64,000 nt of DNA, from NCBI GenBank assembly GCA_024229515.1, contig JAAESI010000095.1, positions 32,955-96,954 on the forward strand, given 5' to 3'. The translations under genes and the position numbers were made by a program. Origin of the DNA: Pseudomonadota bacterium. Its GTDB lineage: Bacteria > Myxococcota_A > UBA796 > UBA9615. Positions 28,450 through 37,891 of this stretch are shown one piece after another. How positions within the stretch are numbered: the stretch's first letter is position 1; every line of letters starts with the position of its first letter. The notes under the pieces are model-generated. The model saw only the letters and a program-made list of their open reading frames with translations. It was not told the origin of the DNA and made no database searches.

Positions 28450-29852
28450 CTGCCCCCCCCGGAGCGGGCGGGCACATCGATCCCGTAGTCCCGCATCTTG
28501 TAGAGCAGCGCCCGGTGGGAGATCTCCAGGAGCTTGCAGGCGTGGGTGCGGTTGCCTCCGGTGTGCTCCAGCGCGCGGGCGATGAGATCCGCTTCGAGGC
28601 TCGCGACGCGACGCTTGATCGACAGGTCGTGGTCGTCGGCGCGGCGGCGGCGTCCTCCCGCGGCAGCGTCACGAAGCTGCGGGGGGAAGCTGTCGAGCGC
28701 GAGCTGATCGCCCTCGCCCAGGAGCATCGCCCGCTCCAGGGCGTTCTCGAGCTCGCGCACGTTGCCGGGCCATGGGTAGGCCAGCAGCGCTTTGAGGGCC
28801 GGCGCCTCGACCCCGGTGACGGACTTGGTGAACTTGCGGTTGAAGCGCGCCAGGAAGTGCTCGATCAGCAGGGGCACGTCCTCGGGCCGCTCGCGCAGCG
28901 GGGGGAGGCGGATGTGCACCACGTTGAGCCGGTAGAAGAGGTCTTCGCGGAAGGTCCCCTCGGCGACCCGTTTCTCCAGATCGCGGGAGGTGGCGGCGAT
29001 GAGGCGCACGTCGATGGACTCGACCTTGTTCTCGCCCACCCGACGGATCTCGTCGTTCTCGAGCACGCGGAGGAGCTTGACCTGCAGGGAGATCGGCATC
29101 TCCCCCATCTCGTCGAGGAACAGCGTCCCCCCCGAGGCTTCCTGGAACAGGCCGCGCTTGGCCTTCACGGCGCCGGTGAAGGCGCCGCGGGCGTGTCCGA
29201 AGAGCTCGGACTCGAGCAGGTTCTCCGGGATCGCGGCGCAGTTGATGGGGACGAAGCTGGCGGCGGCGCGGTCCGAGTTTCGGTGCACGGCCCGGGCAAG
29301 CAGCTCCTTGCCGGTGCCGGACTCGCCCGTCAGGAGCACGGTCGTCTTGTAGGGAGCGATCTTCGTGACGGTGCCGAAGACCTGCTTCATCGGATCGCTG
29401 CGGCCGATGATGTTGTCGAACTGGAACCGCTCGTCGAGCTCCTCGCGGAGCCGCTGGTTCTCCTGGAACAGGACCTCCCGCTCCTGGATCTTGCGGAGCA
29501 GGAGCACCACCTCGTCGGCCGTGAACGGCTTGTTGAAGTAGTCGTAGGCGCCGGCCTTCATGCACTCGATGGCGACCTCGTCGCCGCCGTACGCGGACAT
29601 CATCACGACGTAGGTGTCGAACTCCCGGGCGGTGATCTCGGCGAGCAGCTCGCGGCCGTCCATGCCGGGCATGCGAATGTCGCTGATCACGACGGGGAAG
29701 CGCTGCTCGGACAACAACTCGAGCGCTTGTTCGCCGCCGGCGACGGCGGTGGGCTCGTAGCCGGCCTTCTTCAGGACGACCAAGAGCAGGTGGCGGATGT
29801 TCTCCTCGTCGTCGACGACGAGAACGCGCTTGAGGCCATCGGGCGGGGACAT
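28446..29852 (-). CDS. Sigma-54-dependent NtrC/PilR-type response regulator
   Basis: A 468-residue protein. The receiver domain covers residues 1-125, with acidic pocket VVDDEEN and phosphorylatable Asp58 in ISDIRMPGMDG. The AAA+ domain at about 145-380 has Walker A GESGTGKE (176-183), the sigma-54 contact loop GAFTGA (223-228), and Walker B TLFLDEMGE. The C-terminal Fis-type HTH (420-465) includes GGNRTHACKLLEISHRALLY. It is the first gene of the minor-pilin/PilY1 run and probably acts like PilR, activating sigma-54 promoters. No partner histidine kinase is adjacent, and pilA, a likely target, is not in the window. Confidence 0.93.
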   Translation of the reverse strand: MSPPDGLKRVLVVDDEENIRHLLLVVLKKAGYEPTAVAGGEQALELLSEQRFPVVISDIRMPGMDGRELLAEITAREFDTYVVMMSAYGGDEVAIECMKAGAYDYFNKPFTADEVVLLLRKIQEREVLFQENQRLREELDERFQFDNIIGRSDPMKQVFGTVTKIAPYKTTVLLTGESGTGKELLARAVHRNSDRAAASFVPINCAAIPENLLESELFGHARGAFTGAVKAKRGLFQEASGGTLFLDEMGEMPISLQVKLLRVLENDEIRRVGENKVESIDVRLIAATSRDLEKRVAEGTFREDLFYRLNVVHIRLPPLRERPEDVPLLIEHFLARFNRKFTKSVTGVEAPALKALLAYPWPGNVRELENALERAMLLGEGDQLALDSFPPQLRDAAAGGRRRRADDHDLSIKRRVASLEADLIARALEHTGGNRTHACKLLEISHRALLYKMRDYGIDVPARSGGGS

Positions 29853-29878
29853 CGACGTGGATGCTAGCTTGGCAGCCG

Positions 29879-31273
29879 ATGCCGTCGCGCCGCTCCCGGC
29901 GGATCCTCTTCGTCGCCCACGCCTTCGAACCCGACAGCTCCGCCGGCGTGGAGCTGTACACGGCGCGTCTCGCGCGGGGGCTGCAGCAGCGCGGATGGGA
30001 GCCCACCGTGCTCGTTCCTCGCCTGCGGCCGGGCCGCGCCCAGTACGCCCGGATCGAGGAGCGCGTCGGGGGCCTGCCGGTCGTCGGAGTCGTCCAGAAC
30101 TACCCGTACCAGGACCTCCCCGAAGCGGCGGCCGACCCGGTCATCGACCGCGTCGTCGACGCCGTGCTGGGGGACCTGAAGCCGGATCTCATCGCGATCC
30201 AGACGCTGGCGGGCCTGTCCGTCGGCATCCTCGCCCGGGCGGCCGCGCGGGGGATCCCGGTGGTGCTCCACCTCCACGACGGCTGGTGGGCGTGTGCCAG
30301 CGGGGGGCAGCGACGGCACCCCGACGGCGAGCTCTGCCTGCCGGTGGACAAGGCCCGCTGCGGCGCCTGCTTCGATCGCTTCCGCCACCGCGAGGGGCCC
30401 CTGGAGCGGGCGGGAAGGTGGGCCGCGGGCCGCCTCCCCGGGGTCGTCCCCCCCGACGCGGTGCACCGTGCGTTCGCGGCGCTGCCGGACTCGGCCCGGG
30501 GAGCGCTCAAGCGGCTGAATGAGAAGGGCGCACGCCGGACCGCGGACGGAGCCCCCGAAGCGACGGCCCCCGGAGTGGACCCGCGCATCGAAGCCCGCGA
30601 CGCTGCCATCGCCGCCGCGCTCCCCCACGTCGCCGCGACCTTCAGTCCGACCGCGTTCCTGGCCGAGTCGCTCCAGGGCGACGGACTGGTCTTCCCCGGC
30701 GTGGCGGTCGTGCCCACCGGGGTCCCCACCGACCCGCGGCCCCCGGTGGCGCCGACCTCGGACGGGCCCCTGCGAGCGCTCTTCGTCGGTACCTGGGTCC
30801 CCCACAAAGGGCCGCAGGTCTTCGCTGAGGCGCTGAGGCGCACCACCGCCCCGGTCCAGGGCCGGGCCCTCGGGCCCGATCCATTCCCCCAGTTCCGAGC
30901 CGAGGTGGAGGCGATCGCATCCGGCCGCCTGCAGGCCAGCGGCGCCCTCCCGCCCGAGGCGGTCGCCGCGGCGATGGATGAGGCCGACGTGCTCGTGGTG
31001 CCTTCGGTGTGGGCCGAGAACGCCCCCCTCGTGATCCTCGAGGCCCGGGGCCGCGGGCGGCCCGTGTTCGCTTCGGATCTCGGAGGACTGCCCGAACTCA
31101 TCGAGGAGGGCGTCGACGGGCGCCTCTTCCCCGCCGGTGACGCTCCCGCCCTCGCGACCCTCCTGGACGACGTCGCGGGGGTGCGGGCGCTGCAGTCGTC
31201 GGTGCGGCCCCCGCGATCCCTCGAGGACTTCTGCGCGGACGTCGGGGCCCGGTACGAGGCGGTGCTCCGATGA
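29879..31273 (+). CDS. Family 4 glycosyltransferase
   Basis: A 464-residue cytosolic or membrane-associated GT-B enzyme. The N-terminal donor-fold motif is RRILFVAHAFEPDSSAGVEL. The C-terminal domain contains VVPSVWAENAPLVILEARGR, the E-x7-E-like motif of family GT4, and SDLGGLPELIEEGVDGRLF. A cysteine-rich insert (about 140-175: DGWWACASGGQRR, CLPVDKARCGACFDR) resembles loops found in some polysaccharide GT4 enzymes. ATG 29861 would add six residues. Its stop overlaps the next GT gene as ATGA. Substrate unknown; probably exopolysaccharide, LPS or protein glycosylation. Confidence 0.88.
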   Translation: MPSRRSRRILFVAHAFEPDSSAGVELYTARLARGLQQRGWEPTVLVPRLRPGRAQYARIEERVGGLPVVGVVQNYPYQDLPEAAADPVIDRVVDAVLGDLKPDLIAIQTLAGLSVGILARAAARGIPVVLHLHDGWWACASGGQRRHPDGELCLPVDKARCGACFDRFRHREGPLERAGRWAAGRLPGVVPPDAVHRAFAALPDSARGALKRLNEKGARRTADGAPEATAPGVDPRIEARDAAIAAALPHVAATFSPTAFLAESLQGDGLVFPGVAVVPTGVPTDPRPPVAPTSDGPLRALFVGTWVPHKGPQVFAEALRRTTAPVQGRALGPDPFPQFRAEVEAIASGRLQASGALPPEAVAAAMDEADVLVVPSVWAENAPLVILEARGRGRPVFASDLGGLPELIEEGVDGRLFPAGDAPALATLLDDVAGVRALQSSVRPPRSLEDFCADVGARYEAVLR

Positions 31274-32202
31274 CCGTGCTCCGGCCCCACGACGACCATG
31301 CCTCCGCGCCCGATGCCGCAGCGCCGGCCGTCTCGGTGGTCGTGCCCGTGCTCAACGGCGGTTCCCGGCTTCTGTCCCTGCTGGATGCGGTCGCCCGGCA
31401 GCGGGTCGACGGCGAGATCGAGATCCTGCTCGCCGACTCGGGCTCCACCGACGGCTGCATCCGCGCCGCGCACGGGCGCGTCCACGGCCTCCGCACGTTC
31501 GATGTGGTCGGCACCTACGACCACGGTCGGGTGCGGACCGCGCTGGTCGAGGCCGCTCGCGCCCCCCTCGTCGCCCTGCTCAGTCAGGACGCGGTGCCCG
31601 TCGGCATGACGTACCTCGCCGCCCTCGCGCGCGCCCTGGACGAAGCGTCGGCCGCGGGTGCCTATGCCCGTCAGGTTCCTCGCGCAGGCGCGGACCCGCT
31701 CGTACGCGCGACCCTGGAGCGGTGGACCCCCGCGGGCGCGACGGTGGTCCTCCAGCGCGCCCCCGAAGGGGGGCTGGCGTCGCTGGCGCCTTCGGACCGC
31801 ATGGCCCGGGCCCGGTTCGACAACGTCGGCTCGATGGTGAGGCGTGAAGCCGTCGCCGCGCTCCCCTTCCCCAGCCGGCCGTTCGGCGAGGATCTGGCCT
31901 GGGGAGCCGCGATTCTGGAAGCCGGCGGGGCGCTCGCCTACGCGCCCGAGGCGGTGGTCGAGCACCACCACGATCCGACCTTGCGCGAGACCTTCGACCG
32001 GCACCGGGTCGCGCACCGACAGGCCTGCAGCGAGTTCGGGTTGCGGTCGGTGCCGTCGCTGCCCGCGGCGGCGGTCGCGTGGGCCGCCGGCATCCCCCGG
32101 GATGTGCGCGACGGGGGGCCGACGTGGGCCGTTCGCGGCGCTCCCCGGCGGGCGGCTGCGCTCCTGGGTCAGTGGCTCGGCGGGCGGGAGGGGCAGCGGT
32201 GA
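31270..32202 (+). CDS. Family 2 glycosyltransferase
   Basis: A 310-residue GT-A enzyme. Residues 20-120 show the GT2 nucleotide-sugar fold: VSVVVPVLNGGSRLLSLLDA, IEILLADSGSTDG, and LVALLSQDAVPV in the place of the D-x-D. The later RPFGEDLAWGAAILEAGGAL corresponds to the ED motif before the catalytic base. The C-terminus is Arg/Ala-rich. It overlaps both neighbours by 4 bp (ATGA and GTGA), so the three glycosyltransferases form one translation unit, probably building one glycan. Confidence 0.88.
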   Translation: MTVLRPHDDHASAPDAAAPAVSVVVPVLNGGSRLLSLLDAVARQRVDGEIEILLADSGSTDGCIRAAHGRVHGLRTFDVVGTYDHGRVRTALVEAARAPLVALLSQDAVPVGMTYLAALARALDEASAAGAYARQVPRAGADPLVRATLERWTPAGATVVLQRAPEGGLASLAPSDRMARARFDNVGSMVRREAVAALPFPSRPFGEDLAWGAAILEAGGALAYAPEAVVEHHHDPTLRETFDRHRVAHRQACSEFGLRSVPSLPAAAVAWAAGIPRDVRDGGPTWAVRGAPRRAAALLGQWLGGREGQR

Positions 32203-33497
32203 GGGTTCTGCTCCTGGCCCATCGGTACGCACCCCACTCGATCGGGGGCGTCGAGATCCAGACCGAGGCGCTCGCCGCCGCGCTGGCCGACCGGGGCCAT
32301 GAGGTCGCCGTGCTCACCTTGGCGGACGATGTCGGCGCGGACGTGGCCCCCTTTTCGGTCGTGCAGGGGCCGGAACGGCCGATCGCCGTGCACCGGATCG
32401 TCCACCGGCTGGGGTTGGCCCGCAGCTACCGGGAGACCTGGGGGGACGACCGGTTCCGCCGCCCCATCGGCGCCGTGCTCGACGGATTCCGCCCTGACGT
32501 CGTGCACGTCGGCCACCCCGACGGCTGGGGGGTGATCCCGTTCCGGGAGGCCGGCCGCCGCGGTATCGCGACCTCGGCGACGCTGCACGACGCGAAGTGG
32601 TTCTGCGGACGCGGCCAGCTCGTCCGGCCTCCGGGGCTGCGGTGCGCAGGGGCCGCCGAAGATCGGTGCGTGCGCTGCCTGGGCAATCAACTGGGGCGGG
32701 ATCCGGTCCGCGCGGCCCTGGCCCGCGCAGCCCCCCGGTGGGTGCACGACGCGGTTCAGGACGACGACCGGAGAGGCCCCTCCGACGCACGCCCCGATCC
32801 CGGCTCCATCGCCCGCGCCCGGTGGCGCACCCGCCAGCGAGCCCTCGCCCGCGGTCTGGTCGACGCCGACGTCGTGGTCGCGCCGTCGCGGTACTACGCC
32901 GAGCTCGCCCGCAGGGAGGGGATCGACCGCCCGATCACCGTCGTCCCCAACGGGCTCCCCGCCCACCCTGGGACCGAGGCGGCGGCGCCCGGTGAACGCC
33001 TCCGCATCGGCTTCTTCGGCAACCCCCACTCGACCAAGGGTCTGCCGCTGCTCCTGAGCGCCTTCGGCTCCGTGCCCGCCGGGGCCGCGGAGCTCCACGT
33101 CTTCGGCCCCGGAGACGCCGCGGGCGAGGGGGTGACCGCCCACGGCCGCTACGAGCGGGCCCACGCTGCGACCCTCGCGGGCTCGGTCGACGTGGTGGCG
33201 ATTCCGTCAACCTGGGCCGAAAACCACCCCCTCGTCGCCCTCGAAGCCCGTGCCGCCGGCCGACCTCTGCTTGTCGCCGACGTGGGCGGGCTCCCCGAGT
33301 TGGTTCGGGATGGGGTCGACGGTTGGGTCGTCCCGGCAGGCGACGTCGAAGCCTGGGGAGAACAAATCGCCCTCCTCGCCGCCGCCCCCGCCCGGGTTCG
33401 GGCCGCTGCGGCAGCCTCTCCGCCCCCTCCGAGCGCCGACGCCATGGCCCAGGAGTACGAAACGGCATGGGGGGCCGTGTTGACTCCGGTCCGATGA
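32199..33497 (+). CDS. Family 4 glycosyltransferase, second copy
   Basis: A 432-residue GT-B enzyme from a GTG overlapping the previous stop (GTGA). It starts MRVLLLAHRYAPHSIGGVEI, with the glycine-rich acceptor loop. The C-terminal domain has IRIGFFGNPHSTKGLPLLL-like residues, then IPSTWAENHPLVALEARAAG and ADVGGLPELVRDGVDGWVV. Like the first GT4 it carries a Cys cluster (DAKWFCGRGQLVR, RCAGAAEDRCVRCLG), so the two are probably paralogues. Frames upstream of 32199 also exist but lie over the GT2 gene and are not needed. Confidence 0.88.
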   Translation: MRVLLLAHRYAPHSIGGVEIQTEALAAALADRGHEVAVLTLADDVGADVAPFSVVQGPERPIAVHRIVHRLGLARSYRETWGDDRFRRPIGAVLDGFRPDVVHVGHPDGWGVIPFREAGRRGIATSATLHDAKWFCGRGQLVRPPGLRCAGAAEDRCVRCLGNQLGRDPVRAALARAAPRWVHDAVQDDDRRGPSDARPDPGSIARARWRTRQRALARGLVDADVVVAPSRYYAELARREGIDRPITVVPNGLPAHPGTEAAAPGERLRIGFFGNPHSTKGLPLLLSAFGSVPAGAAELHVFGPGDAAGEGVTAHGRYERAHAATLAGSVDVVAIPSTWAENHPLVALEARAAGRPLLVADVGGLPELVRDGVDGWVVPAGDVEAWGEQIALLAAAPARVRAAAAASPPPPSADAMAQEYETAWGAVLTPVR

Positions 33498-33566
33498 GGA
33501 CCGGACAATAGGTGCCCCCCGCGCGCATGCAGGGTCCCCCAACCAGCGACTCGGAGCCTGTCCTAC

Positions 33567-34547
<981 letters not shown>

Positions 34548-34591
34548 GGGGCGCCCGTCCCGGTCCGGGGGAGGATTCGGGGCGGCGCCGT

Positions 34592-35653
34592 CTAGGCCGG
34601 GAACACCGCCCGGGCGAACTCAGTCAATTCATCGAAGGTCATCTGCTGCTCGTTCTCGGTGAGAGCGAGCGCGGGGTTCGGGTGCGCCTGCACCGCCACC
34701 GCCGAGGCCCCTGCGGCCAACGCCGCGCGGGCCATCGCGGGCATCACGTCCTTGCGGCCGAGCCCCTCGGCGATGTCCACGACGATGGGGAACGGCGTCT
34801 CCTGCTTCAGCAGCGCCACGCCGGCGAGGTCGATCGTCCAGCGCGTCCAGTCGCCGTGGGTGCGGATCCCCCGCTCGCACAGGATCAGCTGACCGTTGCC
34901 CTCCTTGGCGACGTACTCGGCGGCGAGCAGGAACTCGTCCAGGGTCGCCATGAAGCCCCGCTTGAGCATCACCGGCTTGTCGGTCTGCCCCAGGAGCCGC
35001 AGCAGCTCGAAGTTGTGCATGTTCCGGGTGCCGACCACGAACACGTCCGTCTGCTCCCCGACCTCCTCGACGTGGCGGGGGTCGAGGATCTCCGTCATCA
35101 CCGCCAGGCCGTGCCAGTCGGCCGCGTCCCGGAGCAGGCGCAGCCCCTCCCCGCCCAGTCCCTGGAAGCTGTACGGGGACGTCCGCGGCACGTACGCGCC
35201 GCCCACCAGGAAGCCGCCCCCGAGGCTCGCCACGTGGGCGGCGACGGCGTCGACCTGCTCGGCTGATTCCACCGCCGAGGGGCCCGCGAGCAGCTGCGGC
35301 GTACGGCCTCCGAGGATGTGCCCGCCGAGCTCGTAGGTCCGGTCCGGCTGCCCCTCCTTGCGGTGCACGTACAGCCGCTTCCGGGTGTCCGCCTCCATGT
35401 GATCCAGCGAGAGCTTGAAGATCTCTTTGAACAGGTGCCGGACCAGATCCGAGGTCATCGGACCTTCGTTGGTGAGCAGGAGCTTGTCGAACATGCGCGA
35501 CTCGCGTTCGGGATCGAACAGCTTGTAGGCCGTCCGCTCCTTGACCACCTTGACCTGCTCGACGAGGCGCAGTCGGTGGTTCATAAGGGCGAGGAGGTCG
35601 CGGTTTACAACGTCGATCTGGTCGCGCAGATCCTGAAGTTCAGGGTCGATCAT
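34592..35653 (-). CDS. Chorismate mutase / DAHP synthase-like fusion, synthase metal ligands substituted
   Basis: A 353-residue protein (ATG 35653; four more residues if 35665). Residues 1-90 are an AroQ-class chorismate mutase (LRDQIDVVNRDLLALMNHRL, PERESRMFDKLL). Residues from about 115 onward follow the type I-beta DAHP synthase fold very closely (PRTSPYSFQGLGGEGL, LLKRGFM-like KPVMLKRGFMATLDEFLLA, ILCERGIRTHGDWTRWTID). However, the usual metal ligands are changed: GPC becomes GPS, the His of DPSH becomes Glu (VDIAEGLGRKD), the Glu of VEVHP becomes Gln (VQAHP), and the Asp of SDG becomes Glu (TENE). The PEP-binding K-P-R-T is V-P-R-T. It may be a pseudoenzyme or have a new activity. Confidence 0.85.
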   Translation of the reverse strand: MIDPELQDLRDQIDVVNRDLLALMNHRLRLVEQVKVVKERTAYKLFDPERESRMFDKLLLTNEGPMTSDLVRHLFKEIFKLSLDHMEADTRKRLYVHRKEGQPDRTYELGGHILGGRTPQLLAGPSAVESAEQVDAVAAHVASLGGGFLVGGAYVPRTSPYSFQGLGGEGLRLLRDAADWHGLAVMTEILDPRHVEEVGEQTDVFVVGTRNMHNFELLRLLGQTDKPVMLKRGFMATLDEFLLAAEYVAKEGNGQLILCERGIRTHGDWTRWTIDLAGVALLKQETPFPIVVDIAEGLGRKDVMPAMARAALAAGASAVAVQAHPNPALALTENEQQMTFDELTEFARAVFPA

Positions 35654-35732
35654 GGCGCGGAACATAGATCAGCCAAGACACCCACGCGCGTGAGCGGTAG
35701 ACGGGGCGCAGGTGGCCCCATAGAATCCCGCG

Positions 35733-37118
35733 ATGTTTTCGAAGGCTTCCAGGGTTGCCTTGCCTGCCGTCCTGATTCTCCTGCTCTCGTCGTGCAATCC
35801 GTACGACCTACTGATCCACGATCGGTTCGAGCAGGCCGCGTTCAACAGCGATGTCGACATCCTCTGGGTGGTCGACAACAGCAACTCGATGGCGCGCATC
35901 CAGGAGGAGGTGCAAGCCAACTTCGGGGCGTTCATCGACACGTTCGCCAACGTCGGCACCGACGACGGTACGGAGTTGGACTACAACACCATCACCGACG
36001 CCACCGTCGCGTGGGCGGAGTTCCTGCGGAACCAGGAGCGGTTCCTCAACTACAACATGGGCGTCACGACCACGAACGTGGACGACGGCGGCAACGGCAA
36101 CCAGGGCAACATCCGCTCCCTGGCGAGCCTCGGCGGACCGTCCTGCGAGAGCCCCCATGTCCTATCGCCGCAGAGCGAGGACGTGCTCGGTGACTTCGTC
36201 GACCTGGTCGACGTGGGCGTCGCCGGCTCCGGCTCCGAGAAGGGGCTGATGGCCTCGGCCTTCTCCCTGTGCAAGGGCAAGCCGGCCTCGTGGTGGGATT
36301 CGCTTGAGGACAACTTCGACGTCGACGATCCGGTCCGCCGGCTCTGCGGACTCATCCCCGCGGCCGACCGCACCTGCAACGACGGCTTCTTCCGCGAGGG
36401 TGCCGCCTCGGTCGTCATCATCGTGTCGGACGAAGGCGACGAGACGGAGATCCAGGCCGGCCTGCCGCCCCAGGACGAGCTGGAACGCTGCGTGCTCGAC
36501 CACGGCGAGGACCCCTTCTTCGGGGAGTGCGACTGCAAGCTGTCGTGGTGGTTGGAGTTCTTCAACGGCATCGGCCAGCCGGTGATCTTCGCGACCATCG
36601 CGCCGACGTATCAGGCCTTCTCCGACGACGTCGCGCTGTGCGACGGCGCCACCGCCAACTACCCCGGCCCGTGCAACGCCTTCGGCTCGTCGATTTGCTC
36701 GGTCGACTTCTATCAGGAGGCCGCCTGCCTCACCGGCGGGCTGTTCACGCCCATCGAGGAGAAGGACGACCCCGAGAACCCGCAGAGCACCTGCAACACC
36801 GCCGACTTCGACCAGGCGCTGCGCTCCATCGGCGCGCTCATCAGCAACCTGTCTCGCGGCTGGGTGCTCAGCGCCATCCCCGACCCCGAGACCATCGTGG
36901 TAGTCAAGACCGAGGGTGAGTGCTCCGAAGACGACCCCGCCCCCTGCGTGGTCTCGCCCCTGGATGAGTCGCCCTCGGGCGGCTGGTTCTACCGCCCCGC
37001 GACCCGCTCCATCGCCTTCACGGGTGAGGCGGTTCCGCAGTACGACGACGTGATCGACATCTACTACCTCCCGCAGCATGACCGGCACGACCAGGTCGGC
37101 CGACCGCTCCCCTTCTGA
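35733..37118 (+). CDS. VWA-domain lipoprotein
   Basis: A 461-residue lipoprotein. The signal peptide MFSKASRVALPAVLILLLSS is followed directly by the lipid cysteine (LLSSC). A von Willebrand A fold follows: DILWVVDNSNSMARIQEEV has the D-x-S-x-S metal site and GAASVVIIVSDEGDET the later acidic strand. Many cysteines in the C-terminal half (CDCKLSWWLEF, SICSVDFYQEAACLTGG, STCNTADF) suggest disulfide stabilisation, fitting an extracytoplasmic location. Similar proteins are abundant in Myxococcota. It is the first of four overlapping genes and its stop overlaps the next start as TGATG. Confidence 0.85.
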   Translation: MFSKASRVALPAVLILLLSSCNPYDLLIHDRFEQAAFNSDVDILWVVDNSNSMARIQEEVQANFGAFIDTFANVGTDDGTELDYNTITDATVAWAEFLRNQERFLNYNMGVTTTNVDDGGNGNQGNIRSLASLGGPSCESPHVLSPQSEDVLGDFVDLVDVGVAGSGSEKGLMASAFSLCKGKPASWWDSLEDNFDVDDPVRRLCGLIPAADRTCNDGFFREGAASVVIIVSDEGDETEIQAGLPPQDELERCVLDHGEDPFFGECDCKLSWWLEFFNGIGQPVIFATIAPTYQAFSDDVALCDGATANYPGPCNAFGSSICSVDFYQEAACLTGGLFTPIEEKDDPENPQSTCNTADFDQALRSIGALISNLSRGWVLSAIPDPETIVVVKTEGECSEDDPAPCVVSPLDESPSGGWFYRPATRSIAFTGEAVPQYDDVIDIYYLPQHDRHDQVGRPLPF

Positions 37119-37891
37119 TGACCAGGATTCAAAACGACATGACGAAGCTGCTGGCCCGCCTGCTGCTGCCTGCGATCGCCCTCTGCCTGCTGCTCCCGGC
37201 CCCCGCCATGGCGGCCAAGCGCAAGACCAAGAAGGTCAAGGAGGACAAGTCCGAGGTCGACCTGACCGAGGTCGGCGTCCTGCGGAACGAAGACGTCCGC
37301 GTGGTGCAGAAGAACCTCTACGTGAAGAAGGGCCACCACGAGGTCGGCTTCATGATCACGACCAACCCGTGGGACGCGTACGCGGCCGGCGTGATGGCCG
37401 GGTTCGACCTGACGCTGAACCCGTCCGAGAACGTCGGCTTCGAGCTGATGATCCAGGGCGGCTACGGCTGGGGCAACGGCCACTGGAAGGACGTCACCTT
37501 CCTCGGTGGCGCCGCCGGCGGTCAGCTGACCTCGCTGGGCAGCGACGCGGCCCGCTCCCTGGTGGGCGGCTCCGTCAACCTGGTGTGGTCCCCCATCTAC
37601 GCCAAGCTGGCGTGGGGCACCCGCAAGGTCCTGCACTTCGACGTGTACGGCACCCTCGGCGCGCACGGCTTCCTGGCCCAGCGGCTGGAGGCCGACGGCG
37701 GTCTCCGCGGGCTGTTCGGACCCAGCGTCGGCATCGGCCTGAAGTTCTTCCTCAGCCGCAAGACGGCACTGAAGATCGACCTGCGCGACCACATCTCGAT
37801 CGAGCGTCGGACCTACACCGGGCGGGTGACCGCGCGGAACAACTTCCAGTTCGGCATCGGCTTGAGCTTCTTCACCGGAGAGCGCAAGTGA
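37118..37891 (+). CDS. Outer-membrane beta-barrel protein
   Basis: A 257-residue exported protein. The signal peptide MTRIQNDMTKLLARLLLPAI ends near AMA|AKRK. A lysine-rich segment precedes about eight amphipathic beta strands (HHEVGFMITTNPWDAYAAGV, NVGFELMIQGGYGWGNGHW, FGIGLSFFTGERK). The pattern and size fit the small 'outer membrane beta-barrel domain' family of myxobacteria. It overlaps the VWA gene by one base and the TPR gene by GTGA, pointing to a fixed stoichiometric complex. Confidence 0.82.
   Translation: MTRIQNDMTKLLARLLLPAIALCLLLPAPAMAAKRKTKKVKEDKSEVDLTEVGVLRNEDVRVVQKNLYVKKGHHEVGFMITTNPWDAYAAGVMAGFDLTLNPSENVGFELMIQGGYGWGNGHWKDVTFLGGAAGGQLTSLGSDAARSLVGGSVNLVWSPIYAKLAWGTRKVLHFDVYGTLGAHGFLAQRLEADGGLRGLFGPSVGIGLKFFLSRKTALKIDLRDHISIERRTYTGRVTARNNFQFGIGLSFFTGERK

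Noticed and set aside
30100..32232. 710-codon minus-strand frame opposite the glycosyltransferases
   Set aside because: Three overlapping glycosyltransferases with clear motifs occupy the plus strand.
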